Assembly (NCBI RefSeq): GCF_000148725.1
Contig: NZ_GL476319.1
Span: 263,411 to 309,119 of the forward strand
Reading direction: 5' to 3'
Origin: Roseibium sp. TrichSKD4
GTDB lineage: Bacteria > Pseudomonadota > Alphaproteobacteria > Rhizobiales > Stappiaceae
DNA: 45,709 bases
Shown: one piece after another, positions 22,880 through 31,425 of the stretch
How the letters are laid out: the number at the start of each line of letters is the position of its first letter
Numbering within the stretch: position 1 is the first letter of the stretch
Made by a program: the position numbers and the translations under genes
Notes under the pieces: model-generated
Told to the model about the DNA's origin: nothing
Database searches by the model: none
Seen by the model: only the letters and a program-made list of their open reading frames with translations

Positions 22880-23470
22880 TCACTTCGGCGCCAAAAGCGC
22901 CAAGGCCACAACAATTAGCATGGAAAGCGCCATGGCAATGTTAACGCGGCGTTGGATGTGGGGGGCGAGGTTCATCTTGTGCAAAGTCATGCCGAGATAG
23001 AGCCATGCGAAGTGGATCGGCAGCCAAATGGCATTCATGATCGCAAATTTCAGCGCTGTCTCAATCACAAGACTATCCGGCCAGAAGGCAAAGCCGGTCA
23101 AAAGCGTCGTGTTAACCGCATAGGCCTTGGGATTGACGATCTGCAGGAAAATACCGGAGCGAATGCCCGGCGCGCTATCTGCCGCCTTGAAGGCGATCTT
23201 CGATCCGGCAAAGGCAATTCTTGATGCCAGATAGACCAGATAGCCGACAGACAACACAAGCAGGATCAGGCGCAAGTTTTCATTTGCCAACAGGATAGTC
23301 GCCAGCCCTGACACCACGGCAAGAGCCACAAGATTTGTACCGATGAAGAGACCGCCGATATAGCGAGTTCCCGCCTGAAACCCGAAAGCAGAGCCCACAC
23401 CAGCGACGGACAGCACACCTGGCCCTGGAGTGATGATCAAAAAGAAAACCGCCAATGCAAATGTGATCAT
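22880..23470 (-). CDS. LysE/RhtB-family amino acid exporter
   Basis: A 196-residue inner-membrane protein with about six hydrophobic helices. The N-terminal FFLIITPGPGVLSVAGVGSAFG is the LysE-family signature (PGP motif), and QIVNPKAYAVN is the conserved NPK motif of the fourth helix region. The family exports amino acids or their derivatives using the proton gradient; the substrate cannot be told. It converges on the MarR gene with only five bases between the stops. Confidence 0.9.
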   Translation of the reverse strand: MITFALAVFFLIITPGPGVLSVAGVGSAFGFQAGTRYIGGLFIGTNLVALAVVSGLATILLANENLRLILLVLSVGYLVYLASRIAFAGSKIAFKAADSAPGIRSGIFLQIVNPKAYAVNTTLLTGFAFWPDSLVIETALKFAIMNAIWLPIHFAWLYLGMTLHKMNLAPHIQRRVNIAMALSMLIVVALALLAPK

Positions 23471-23694
23471 GAGTGGCCATGTTCAGTGGTTGTCGATCGA
23501 TTTCCAGAGCCTGACCATACTGCAACCCCACGACCTATAGTGGTTTATTTCACGCAACGTAGAATTAGCAACAGGAAACGGGAAGTTTTAGCAAGTCAAA
23601 TACAACCCTTTTATTTATTGAGTTTAAGGGTTTGAAAGGAGTTATGTGTAACCTTGGGTCAGGTGAGTCTACCCTGTTATGAGTTGGATGGCAC

Positions 23695-24096
23695 GTGTCT
23701 GATCCCAAAGCACACCCAGAGCAGTTTGCTGAAGAGTTCGCTCCGCGCGAACGGCGCCTTGTCGTTCAGCGCGAGGGCAAGGTTCTTCTTCAAGGTGGTA
23801 AGCTGCAAATTCCGGTTCATGTTCGTAACGTCTCGACCGAAGGAGCCAAGCTGGAGTTTGAGAACTTCCAGCTCCTACCACTCCAGTTTGAGCTGTTGAT
23901 CGACGACGATGCCCTGCCCGTTATGTGCGAAAAACGCTGGGAAGACGGCAAAACTTGCGGGGTCGCATTTATCGACAAAAAAGCAGAGATCATTCCGGAA
24001 ACCAAGCGGGATGCCCACGTCCCTGCCGCGGACAAACCAGCGACCAAACCTGTTCTGGGACAAATATTTGCGCCTGTTGACTGGTTCCACGACTAA
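23695..24096 (+). CDS. PilZ-domain protein (c-di-GMP receptor type)
   Basis: A 133-residue protein. PRERRLVVQREGKVLL supplies the RxxxR half of the PilZ motif, and NVSTEGAKLEF the (D/N)xSxxG half, with the usual spacing of ~25-30 residues. The C-terminal part ends in a Pro/Ala/Lys-rich tail. Such small PilZ proteins bind c-di-GMP and act on motility or envelope functions. It starts with GTG at 23695. No pilus or cellulose genes are adjacent. Its presence matters because two c-di-GMP enzymes in this window are damaged. Confidence 0.8.
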   Translation: MSDPKAHPEQFAEEFAPRERRLVVQREGKVLLQGGKLQIPVHVRNVSTEGAKLEFENFQLLPLQFELLIDDDALPVMCEKRWEDGKTCGVAFIDKKAEIIPETKRDAHVPAADKPATKPVLGQIFAPVDWFHD

Positions 24097-24198
24097 GATC
24101 AGCCCCCCTTAGATCAGTCTCACTTTTCCAGATTTGACACTGCACTTGCAGCAACCGACCTATCACCCTATGCAGGAAAGACTGCATCAGGAGGAACC

Positions 24199-25041
24199 AT
24201 GTCTGCACCACAAGATGCCGCAATGCGGCGGGCTGTCAAACCGGTCATCTGCTATCCGCCCGAGACACTCACTCTACCTCACTTGGCGCTATACAAAGAT
24301 GCTCGCAGGGCCGCCGACAAGATTGACGAAGTCATTGTTCCTGCCCGTGAAGCTTCCAGCATAGAAGTTCCCAAGGGGCATTTTCTGAAAATCACCAGCA
24401 TTGAAGGTCCGCAGGTCGGTGACCTGAACCTGTTCAATCTCAACAATCTGGAGGAACGCTTCTTTTCGGGAAAAACCCGAGCACTTCACGGAACCCATGT
24501 AACAACGGGAGATCGGCTCTGGTCCAACTTTCCGTATTTGCGACCGATAGCGACAGTCAGCCACGACACACTGGACTGGTATGGCATGGATGAGTTCGGC
24601 GGTTCCGTTCATGACGTCATCGGCACACGCTGTGATCCCTACACAGGCAACGTCTTGAGTGGCACTCAATACCATCACTGCTGCCATTCAAATCTGACCC
24701 GCGCGCTAGCGGATGCACGCAACCTTCCACTTCACGAAGCGGAGCGTCTTGTTCATGATGTTTTGAACGTGTTCATGTGCACCGGTTTCACAAGAGATAC
24801 CGGGCAATACTTCATGAAGGCCAGCCCCGTTCGGCCCGGTGACTGTCTGGAGCTGTTCGCTGAAATCGACATTCTCGCCGTTATGAGCGCATGCCCGGGT
24901 GGCGACTGCGGAAGCGAGCACTCCAGCGATACGGCAAAGTGCTTTCCCATGCTGATGGAAGTCTGGAAACCGAAAGAGGGATCGCTTGAAGGCTGGGCCT
25001 CTCCGCCCGTCAACGCCTATGACCGTTCTCACGGTCGGTGA
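24199..25041 (+). CDS. DUF1989 (urea carboxylase-associated) family protein
   Basis: A 280-residue protein of the DUF1989/urea amidolyase-associated family. Recognisable parts are KGHFLKITSIEGPQVGDLNLFN near residue 58, RFFSGKTRALHGTHVTTGDRLWSN, the HDVIGTRCDPYTG region, YHHCCHSNL and MSACPGGDCGS. The conserved cysteines and histidines suggest a bound metal. Relatives lie in urea carboxylase or guanidine-degradation loci, or next to aminotransferases, but here it stands alone. GGAGGAACC precedes the ATG and a strong terminator follows, so it is a single-gene transcript. Confidence 0.85.
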   Translation: MSAPQDAAMRRAVKPVICYPPETLTLPHLALYKDARRAADKIDEVIVPAREASSIEVPKGHFLKITSIEGPQVGDLNLFNLNNLEERFFSGKTRALHGTHVTTGDRLWSNFPYLRPIATVSHDTLDWYGMDEFGGSVHDVIGTRCDPYTGNVLSGTQYHHCCHSNLTRALADARNLPLHEAERLVHDVLNVFMCTGFTRDTGQYFMKASPVRPGDCLELFAEIDILAVMSACPGGDCGSEHSSDTAKCFPMLMEVWKPKEGSLEGWASPPVNAYDRSHGR

Positions 25042-25078
25042 TTGGGTCAGCGCAAACAAAACCGACTTCATAAACGAC

Positions 25079-25105
25079 AAAACCCCGGCAAAATGCCGGG
25101 GTTTT
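25079..25105. terminator. Bidirectional terminator between DUF1989 and Tgl-domain genes
   Basis: AAAACCCCGGC (25079-25089), loop AAAAT, GCCGGGGTTTT (25095-25105). A perfect 11-bp stem with A- and T-rich ends, placed between convergent genes. Confidence 0.9.
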
Positions 25106-25141
25106 GCGTGAGCGGCAGGCATTTAGCCAGCCTCGATCATT

Positions 25142-27073
25142 TTAGCCGTTCTGCAGCGCAGAGCGATCGCGATCATACCCCTGGAACAGCGCACCATTTT
25201 GGCCCTGGTATCCAGCGCTCAGGTAGTGACCATCGAAGGAGTCACGGTTTGCACCAGAAATCATGACGCCGTTTTCATCGATCACCAGGTCAACTTCTTC
25301 AACACCAAATTGGGTCCAGAAGAGGTGCTGTCCGTTGGCGCTTTGCCCCATGTAGGCAACGTTCCAGCCTTGCTCGGCAGTGGTGACATCACCGGCCTTG
25401 TCGAAGTAGTAGACGTTACCAACTTCAAGCTTGTCAGTGTTCGGATCGAACGGAGCACGGTCACCTGCAACAGATGTTCCGCCGCCCACTGTCACTGAAC
25501 CCGGCTCGGCAAATTCAAAGTCAGTCGCCTTCATGCCAGCGCCGTGCCACCCGCTGATGGTGAGGCCACCAACAGACTGATACATGGCGTCAAAATCATC
25601 TGCACCCAGAACATCAAGGCGTGCCTTGACGGCGACTGCAACAACGGCAGATGCACATTCCATGGAGTAGTGCTGCGGGTTGTTCCAGAGATCCTGGATC
25701 GCATCACTTGCACGAACACCGTCTTTTACGACCATGACGCCGTTCTTGTTCTCCCAGAACTGGCTTTCAGGAGCTGCTTTGGAAAGCCCGCCTTCACCTC
25801 GGAACGCCCAAGCACCGTTCTGGAAGGCCATTGCGTTGTCCACCATGGCAGCCTGAAGAAGGTCGTCATACTTTTCTGCCAGGTTGCCAGGATTTGGGCC
25901 TGGGTTAGGTCCAGGGCCAGGATTTGGGCCGGGGCCAGGGTTCGGACCAGGACCTGGGTTAGGTCCACCGCCACCATTGGCGTTACCGACAACAGAGACA
26001 GAACTGTAGTTTCCAAAGCCACCGTTATGAACAAGGCCCAGCGGCGTATCATCAGCCGGGATGTTGCCATTGGTGTAAACCGGAACACCTTTGAGGCGTT
26101 GTGTCAGTTTCTGAGAAAGAGCTGGCTTGCCCCAGATCATGACACTTTGGATTTTGCCATCCTGAACGAAAATGCGGCTACCACCCTCACGGGTATCAAC
26201 ACCATTAGCGTCCACCAGCTTGATATTGCCGCCCGTTGCATTGTTGATGATGTTGGAGAGCTTTGTAAGCGATGCATTGGTGAGCTGATGACCACCACCT
26301 ACATTGCCGCCGCCGTTCGGGCCACCAACGTTTGTACCACCACCATTGTTGCCGCCGACTTGCACCAGCTCCCAAACGCCGTTGTTGTTCACAAGGGTCC
26401 AGCCGCCGTTATTGCCATTTGCCGGGATGGTGTTCGCACCATTCATGGTGTTGACAAATGTGCTCGGCCCTTTTCCGTGGTTCGTGCCGCAAGTCTGGAC
26501 AAAAGCGCTAACACCGCCATTGGCTTGATTTGCACCATTGCCACCGTTCAGCATGGCCTGAACGAATGCTGTCGCAGGGTTTGCATTCTGCGCACCGCCA
26601 GCGCCGGTGTTACCACCGTTGCCCATCGCTTGAACAAATGCGCTTGCCGGTCCGGCTGGCGCCTGATTTGCACCACCATTCATGGTGTTGAAAAATGCAC
26701 TCGCTCCACCGGCTGTCCGGTTCGCCGCAGCAAATTCAGTCATTTGCGCTGTGCTCTGACCCGCACTGACCATACCACCAGTGTTCATTGCCGTCACAAA
26801 ATTGCTCGGACCATTGGACCGATTGTTCATTGCCGCTACAAGCGCACTTTGACGACCGGCGTCAGCCGCACCTTGAAAGCCACCAAACGTCACAGGTTGA
26901 TAGGCGTAATTGCCACCACCACCAAAATTGAACTGGTTGCCGCCATTGTTGTTGCCGCCCCAACCAGTATTGTGATTGTTGCCTTTGGCGTTGTTCAGCA
27001 CGTTTGAAAAAGCGTTACCGTTATTGTTGCCGCCACCATTTGGTTTTGGTTGGGGTTTCACTGGGCAAATCAT
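25142..27073 (-). CDS. Asn/Gly-rich repeat protein with C-terminal Tgl-like transglutaminase domain
   Basis: A 643-residue protein. After MICPVKPQPKP come ~50 residues of N/G-rich sequence. Next are about eight degenerate repeats of ~25 residues around an (A/S)xFVxAMxxG core (65-215), more N/G linkers, a ~110-residue mixed domain (285-395) and a PNPGPGP proline linker (~400-425). The last ~220 residues resemble protein-glutamine gamma-glutamyltransferase of Bacillus (Tgl): WENKNGVMVVKDGV, then YSMECASAVV with E472-C473 matching the E115-C116 catalytic pair of B. subtilis Tgl. Tgl forms glutamyl-lysine crosslinks in spore coat. No spores exist here, so a crosslinked surface or storage structure is inferred. 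No signal peptide is seen. GGAGAGATAAAA precedes ATG. Confidence 0.75.
   Translation of the reverse strand: MICPVKPQPKPNGGGNNNGNAFSNVLNNAKGNNHNTGWGGNNNGGNQFNFGGGGNYAYQPVTFGGFQGAADAGRQSALVAAMNNRSNGPSNFVTAMNTGGMVSAGQSTAQMTEFAAANRTAGGASAFFNTMNGGANQAPAGPASAFVQAMGNGGNTGAGGAQNANPATAFVQAMLNGGNGANQANGGVSAFVQTCGTNHGKGPSTFVNTMNGANTIPANGNNGGWTLVNNNGVWELVQVGGNNGGGTNVGGPNGGGNVGGGHQLTNASLTKLSNIINNATGGNIKLVDANGVDTREGGSRIFVQDGKIQSVMIWGKPALSQKLTQRLKGVPVYTNGNIPADDTPLGLVHNGGFGNYSSVSVVGNANGGGGPNPGPGPNPGPGPNPGPGPNPGPNPGNLAEKYDDLLQAAMVDNAMAFQNGAWAFRGEGGLSKAAPESQFWENKNGVMVVKDGVRASDAIQDLWNNPQHYSMECASAVVAVAVKARLDVLGADDFDAMYQSVGGLTISGWHGAGMKATDFEFAEPGSVTVGGGTSVAGDRAPFDPNTDKLEVGNVYYFDKAGDVTTAEQGWNVAYMGQSANGQHLFWTQFGVEEVDLVIDENGVMISGANRDSFDGHYLSAGYQGQNGALFQGYDRDRSALQNG
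25880..25975. repeat. Proline-rich (NPGPGP) tandem repeats
   Basis: Tandem units of about 18 bases (tttgggccggggccaggg-like on the plus strand) encode the NPGPGP linker before the Tgl-like domain. The copies are nearly identical, so length variation between strains is likely. Confidence 0.8.
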
Positions 27074-27367
27074 TTTTATCTCTCCGAGCTATTCGGCTTC
27101 CATCTCAGTGGAATCTCTGAACTTGCCCCAAAGGTACTCTTCGCCCGGATTTTCGACAATTTGGAGTGATTGCGGAGAGATCTACGTAGTACCGATGAGC
27201 CTTACGGATCTGAAGACCCTCACCCAAGTGTGAATTTGAACAGCGGAAAAACTGGCCAACGCCTTAATGTTCTTCTAGGCAATGCGCCTTACTCTGAGGT
27301 AGTAAATACTCGTACCAATGAACTGTGGTGGTAACAGTTATCCGGAAAATACATTTTGGGGGATGCA
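27074..27367. promoter_or_regulatory. Divergent intergenic region, Tgl-domain protein / L,D-transpeptidase
   Basis: 294 bases without a gene. It must hold both promoters. GGAGAGATAAAA is the ribosome site of the minus-strand gene and TTTGGGGGATGCA that of the plus-strand gene. I see no strong palindrome. Confidence 0.5.
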
Positions 27368-27970
27368 ATGAAGTTGATTTATGCCGTTTTGGCAGCGGCA
27401 CTTTTCACACTCTGGAGCCAAGCGGCATTCGCACAGGCCGGTGGTCGTTTTTTTGACCCCAACACCCGCCAGTGGATCACTTATGGCCCAACGCACGGAA
27501 ACCCAAGCGGCAAATCTCCAATTCGCCGCAAAATGGTGAAATACAGCACCAAATATCCGGTGGGCACCATTGTGATCGATACGTCCGAGCGCCGTCTTTA
27601 TCACGTGCGCCCGAATGGCAAAGCCATGAAGTACGGCGTTGGCGTCGGCAAAACCGGCTTCCAATGGGCCGGCACGCACCGCATCACCCGTAAAGCCGAA
27701 TGGCCGGGCTGGACACCTCCGCCGCAAATGCGAGCTCGCGAGCGCAAAAAGGGGCGTATTCTTCCGGCCCATATGCCGGGCGGACCGAACAATCCGCTAG
27801 GTGCCCGTGCCCTCTATATTGGTTCCACCCTCTATCGAATTCATGGCACCAATCAACCTTGGACCATCGGGGGAGCCGTTTCCTCCGGCTGCATACGTCT
27901 TGCTAATGATGACGTGACACATCTCTACAAGCACGTAAAGGTTGGCGCAAAGGTCATCGTCAAACGCTGA
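27368..27970 (+). CDS. L,D-transpeptidase (YkuD/ErfK family)
   Basis: A 200-residue periplasmic enzyme. Signal peptide MKLIYAVLAAALFTLWSQAAFA, then the YkuD catalytic domain from VGTIVIDTSERRLYHV to the end. H159 (in LYRIHGTNQ) and C175 (in SSGCIRL) are the catalytic pair. The enzyme makes 3-3 crosslinks in peptidoglycan or attaches proteins to it. I place the start at 27368, behind GGGGGAT; a TTG four codons upstream is the alternative. A terminator follows. Alphaproteobacteria usually have many copies, so a specific role cannot be given, but the divergent crosslinking (Tgl-like) gene is a suggestive neighbour. Confidence 0.93.
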   Translation: MKLIYAVLAAALFTLWSQAAFAQAGGRFFDPNTRQWITYGPTHGNPSGKSPIRRKMVKYSTKYPVGTIVIDTSERRLYHVRPNGKAMKYGVGVGKTGFQWAGTHRITRKAEWPGWTPPPQMRARERKKGRILPAHMPGGPNNPLGARALYIGSTLYRIHGTNQPWTIGGAVSSGCIRLANDDVTHLYKHVKVGAKVIVKR

Positions 27971-27996
27971 GCGCGCACCAAGGTTTCGAATCAAGA

Positions 27997-28024
27997 GGGT
28001 CGGCCAGCTGCCGGCCCTTTTTCG
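27997..28024 (+). terminator. Terminator of the L,D-transpeptidase gene
   Basis: GGGTCGGC, loop CAGCT, GCCGGCCC with one G-T pair, followed by TTTTTC. Starts about 27 bases after the stop codon. Confidence 0.85.
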
Positions 28025-28099
28025 TTTCTCTACCTGCTTGCCCCCCTCGCCGTCTTGCGTGCATGATTATAAAATGGGTTCGAGTGGTGGAGAAGTAAG

Positions 28100-28534
28100 A
28101 TGGGCAAATTGCACAAACTTACAGGAAGCAAACAGGTATTCCTGATGGTTGCTTTTCTTGCCGTTCTGATAGGGGCAAGCAGTTTCCCTTCCGCTCATGC
28201 GCAGGATATCCCCCTCCTGGCCCAACAAGGGCTAAACCTTTCGCAAACGCATTGTGGACGCTGTCATATCGTTGCCAAGGATAGGTTCGCCGGTATCGCC
28301 TCTACGCCGTCCTTCAAAATCATGATTCAGGCGCTGGACGACTGGGAAGACCGATTTGACACCTTTATGGCCAGAAACCCCCACCCGGCCCATATGCGTC
28401 TGGAAGGAGCAGATGAGCGCCCCGAAGACCTTCCAAGCACCATCAAGGAAGTCATCCTGACTTTGGACGAAATCGAAGTAATTCTGGCCTATGTGGATTA
28501 CATGGCGGAGGAATTGGGTCGCACAAACCCTTGA
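28100..28534 (+). CDS. Small periplasmic c-type cytochrome
   Basis: A 144-residue protein with a signal peptide ending about SAHA (residue 34) and a single heme site C52-G-R-C55-H56 near the mature N-terminus. The usual axial methionine may be one of MIQALDDWEDRFDTFM or the later MRL. The mature part (about 110 residues) is of class I size, with a final helix VILTLDEIEVILAYVDYM typical of cytochrome c domains. Its redox partner is not evident: the flanking genes are a transpeptidase and an exporter. AAGTAAG precedes the ATG, a weak ribosome site. Confidence 0.85.
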   Translation: MGKLHKLTGSKQVFLMVAFLAVLIGASSFPSAHAQDIPLLAQQGLNLSQTHCGRCHIVAKDRFAGIASTPSFKIMIQALDDWEDRFDTFMARNPHPAHMRLEGADERPEDLPSTIKEVILTLDEIEVILAYVDYMAEELGRTNP

Positions 28535-28741
28535 ATCAAATCATAAACGCTGAAACATAAGCTCGTGAATTTAAAACACATATATCAAATAGACTCAAAA
28601 CTGAGTGTCTTAGTTAACTCATAGGAATCACCTCGTTACGCGCGTTTGCGAATGTGTCAGGTTAAAGATAGAACCAATAGCAAATGTATTCGTAGGTGCC
28701 CTAGAATTTTGGCAAGTCCATGTATTTGAAAGATCTGTTAG

Positions 28742-29368
28742 ATGAATTTTGAAAGCCTTATCCTGCTTTTTGGGGCAGCATTTGTGGTTTCCCTGATCCC
28801 GGGCCCAAGCACACTGATAGCTTTCGCACATGGTGCCCGATTTGGATGGGGCCGCAGCCTTTATACTGCACTGGGAAACTCCAGCGCATCGGCTGTTCAG
28901 GCCATAGCAGCAACCGCCGGACTGGGGCTTGTTATTACAACATCAGCAACACTGTTCCTGATCATTAAATATGTGGGGGCCGCATATTTGATTTGGATGG
29001 GAATTCAGATGTGGCGCAGTGCCGCTGAACTAGTCGAAACCACAGGGATGAACGGTGTTTCGGAGGTTTCAAACAGGAACCTTTTTTCCTCCGGCTTCAC
29101 CATTGCAGCAAGCAATCCTAAAGCCATCGCTTTTTTCACGGCCTTGTTCCCTCAATTTCTGACAGCCGGAAACGATGGATTCTTGCAGCTTGCGATGATG
29201 GTGTGCGTGATTGCACTGGTCGCGTTCTCTGTCGCAGTGCTCTACGGTTTGGCGGGAGCGTGGTTGCGCAGTCTGGAACTGTCAAAGAAAATAATGAAGC
29301 GCATTTATCGCGCAACTGGTGGACTTTTTGTGGTGAGTGGAATTGGACTCGCAACTGCTCGGAGCTGA
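28742..29368 (+). CDS. LysE/RhtB-family exporter (second in window)
   Basis: A 208-residue inner-membrane protein with six predicted helices. It carries the family signature VVSLIPGPSTLIAFAHGARFG at the N-terminus and FTIAASNPKAIAFF (NPK motif). It is more like RhtB/homoserine-type exporters than the copy at 22880-23470, with which it shares only family-level similarity. The substrate is unknown. It converges on the DUF971 gene with eight bases between the ends. Confidence 0.9.
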   Translation: MNFESLILLFGAAFVVSLIPGPSTLIAFAHGARFGWGRSLYTALGNSSASAVQAIAATAGLGLVITTSATLFLIIKYVGAAYLIWMGIQMWRSAAELVETTGMNGVSEVSNRNLFSSGFTIAASNPKAIAFFTALFPQFLTAGNDGFLQLAMMVCVIALVAFSVAVLYGLAGAWLRSLELSKKIMKRIYRATGGLFVVSGIGLATARS

Positions 29369-29376
29369 GTTTTAGC

Positions 29377-29742
29377 TCAATCGCGAGACAAGCCCTTTTC
29401 CTCAAGCTCGGCCAGATAGCCGCCCCAGTGCTTGTCCTTGTCCCGTGCAAGGTCAAGGAAATAGGTCCAAGTGAAAATACCGGTGTTGTGCATGTCATCA
29501 AAATGGATGCGAACAGCGTAGTTGCCGACCGGCTCCATTTTCATGATGCCAACATTGCGCTTGTTTGGAACAGTTTTCTTCTGTGAAGGACTGTGCCCCT
29601 GCACTTCTGCAGACGGCGAACAGACACGCAGATATTCTGCTGAAAAGTCATGCTCTTCACCATTGTCGAAGGCGATGTGAAGCGTTTTTTTGTCTTCCCG
29701 CAATCGCAGTTCGGTCGGCCAGACTTTTGCAGTGTCAGTCAT
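29377..29742 (-). CDS. DUF971 (gamma-butyrobetaine hydroxylase N-domain-like) protein
   Basis: A 121-residue stand-alone DUF971 domain: WPTELRLREDKKTLHIAFDNGEEHDFSAEYLRVCSPSAEV then a Lys-rich loop, MKMEPVGNYAVRIHFDDMHNTGIFTWTYF. The same fold is the zinc-binding N-terminal domain of gamma-butyrobetaine hydroxylase; single-domain forms are near Fe-S or Mrp-type genes in many bacteria, and their role is unclear. It lies 81 bases downstream of the photolyase on the same strand and may be co-transcribed. Confidence 0.85.
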   Translation of the reverse strand: MTDTAKVWPTELRLREDKKTLHIAFDNGEEHDFSAEYLRVCSPSAEVQGHSPSQKKTVPNKRNVGIMKMEPVGNYAVRIHFDDMHNTGIFTWTYFLDLARDKDKHWGGYLAELEEKGLSRD

Positions 29743-29823
29743 GTGATCAATTCCATCACGTCAGCAGAATCAATGGGGAGTGGACGATAGCCCCACCCTT
29801 TCAAAACCGAAAACATGGATGGA

Positions 29824-31263
29824 TCAAGCGGCGTTTTCTGCATTCTCGGCTTTGACGGCCTCATAACCGTCCAGCGCCTTTTTGCGCGCCGTCTGGTGAT
29901 CGACCATCGGCAAAGGGTAAGTTTCCCCCAAACGGACCCCCGCTGCACGTAAGTCCATTGGCGAGGCATCTTGTGGGGCAAAAAGCTGCGGAGCGCGCAA
30001 GTCTTTCAGCTCCGGCACCCATTTTCTAATGTAGGCACCATCTGGATCAAACTTTTGGGCCTGCGTATACGGATTAAAAATGCGGAAATACGGTGCTGCG
30101 TCGGCTCCAGTGCCCGAAACCCACTGCCAACTGGCAGAATTATTGGCAACATCAGCGTCCAGCAGCGTATCTCGGAACCAATTCTCTCCATGCTGCCACG
30201 AAATTCGCAGGTGCTTGACGAGAAAACTTGCCACAATCATGCGCACACGATTGTGCATGTAGCCGGTCTGCCAAAGTTCACGCATACCGGCATCAACGAT
30301 TGGATAGCCAGTCTGGCCCCGCTGCCAGGCGCGCAGGTCTTCCGCATTTTCTCTCCACGGATAAGCGTCGAACCCGACTTTCCAGTTCTTTTCCGGCAAA
30401 TCCGGAAAATGAAAGAGCAAGTGATAGGAAAACTCGCGCCAAACAATCTCACTTAAGAATTTGTCGGCATCTGTTGCGTGCTCAGGATGAACGTCGGCAT
30501 GCATTTGGGTTGTCGCCCAAATTTGGGTTGGTGAGATTTCACCGAACCGCAGATGCGGTGACAAGCGTGACACGTTTGGAAGATCAGGCCGGTTGCGCAA
30601 CTCGCCATAACCATTCAGGCCTTGATCAAGGAAAACACACAGTCTCTCGCGTGCTCCCTGTTCGCCGGGTGTCCAAACGTTCTCCCACCCTTCCGCCCAG
30701 TTTGGATCCCTCGGCAGAAGATCGAGCGCCTCAATTCCAAGCGAAACCCAACCAACAGCCAGCTCGATTTTGTCAGGCACGGGCAACGGCGCGGCTACTC
30801 CGCGTGCCTTAACGGCTCGCCAATAGTGTGAATAGACCTTGTAAGAGCTCCCGGAGCCGGTTTTGATGTCCCATGGTTCATGGAGAACATTTCCCTTGAA
30901 GCTCTTAACCATGAGCCCGCTTTCACGCAGCTCAGTTTTGATTTTCTTGTCTCGCTCAATCCCGTATTCGTCATAGGCCCGGTTCCAACGGACAGCTTCG
31001 GCCTTGGTTTCCAGAGCCAGTTCCTGCAGCACGGTTGCAGGGTCACCGCGAAGCACGACGAGATCACCAAGCTGTTCTCTAAGAGCTGTCAGGCTGTGGT
31101 GAAGCCACCACTTTCCGGCGGCCCCGATCGCTTGTGAGTTCGTTAGTGGAGCCGCATCGTCCCAAATGAAAACCGGAATGACCGGCCCTTCCTGAGCTGC
31201 GTGATAAAGCGCGGCATTGTCCGCAACGCGGAGGTCCTGGCGAAACCAGACGATGGAGGTCAT
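29824..31263 (-). CDS. phrB: Deoxyribodipyrimidine photolyase (class I type)
   Basis: A 479-residue cryptochrome/photolyase protein. An N-terminal antenna domain (TSIVWFRQDLRVADNAAL) is followed by the helical FAD domain with SRLSPHLRFGEISPTQIW, WREFSYHLLFHFPDL, RMIVASFLVKHLRISWQHGENWF and DADVANNSASWQW. The last blocks hold FAD contacts and the thymine-dimer pocket. It repairs UV-induced cyclobutane dimers using blue light. The ATG at 31263 (MTSIVWFRQD) follows AGGG; a GTG seven codons upstream is less likely. It is divergent from moaA. Confidence 0.94.
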   Translation of the reverse strand: MTSIVWFRQDLRVADNAALYHAAQEGPVIPVFIWDDAAPLTNSQAIGAAGKWWLHHSLTALREQLGDLVVLRGDPATVLQELALETKAEAVRWNRAYDEYGIERDKKIKTELRESGLMVKSFKGNVLHEPWDIKTGSGSSYKVYSHYWRAVKARGVAAPLPVPDKIELAVGWVSLGIEALDLLPRDPNWAEGWENVWTPGEQGARERLCVFLDQGLNGYGELRNRPDLPNVSRLSPHLRFGEISPTQIWATTQMHADVHPEHATDADKFLSEIVWREFSYHLLFHFPDLPEKNWKVGFDAYPWRENAEDLRAWQRGQTGYPIVDAGMRELWQTGYMHNRVRMIVASFLVKHLRISWQHGENWFRDTLLDADVANNSASWQWVSGTGADAAPYFRIFNPYTQAQKFDPDGAYIRKWVPELKDLRAPQLFAPQDASPMDLRAAGVRLGETYPLPMVDHQTARKKALDGYEAVKAENAENAA

Positions 31264-31425
31264 GAACGCAACCCTGTTTGACACATGTACTTTCCCTACG
31301 AAGCGAAATCACAACCAGATCACCTCATTCCAAAGAGCACCTTTTCCCCTATTGCCATGGCGCATAAAACCATTACCTTCAATCAGATTGCGACATTTCC
31401 GGATAGCCGGACGAGGGAGAGAGAC

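Noticed and set aside
25544-27007. 487-codon open frame on the plus strand
   Set aside because: It is antisense to the Tgl-domain protein. The open frame results from the biased N/G codons; its product is Cys/Thr/Arg-rich without domains, and the minus strand has a good ribosome site and a recognisable domain.
29971-30812. Plus-strand frames over the photolyase
   Set aside because: Shadows of a well-supported photolyase gene.
31285-31425. N-terminal extension of MoaA or a molybdenum cofactor riboswitch
   Set aside because: The later ATG has a strong ribosome site and fits the family start. I could not find the conserved riboswitch helices in the upstream sequence.
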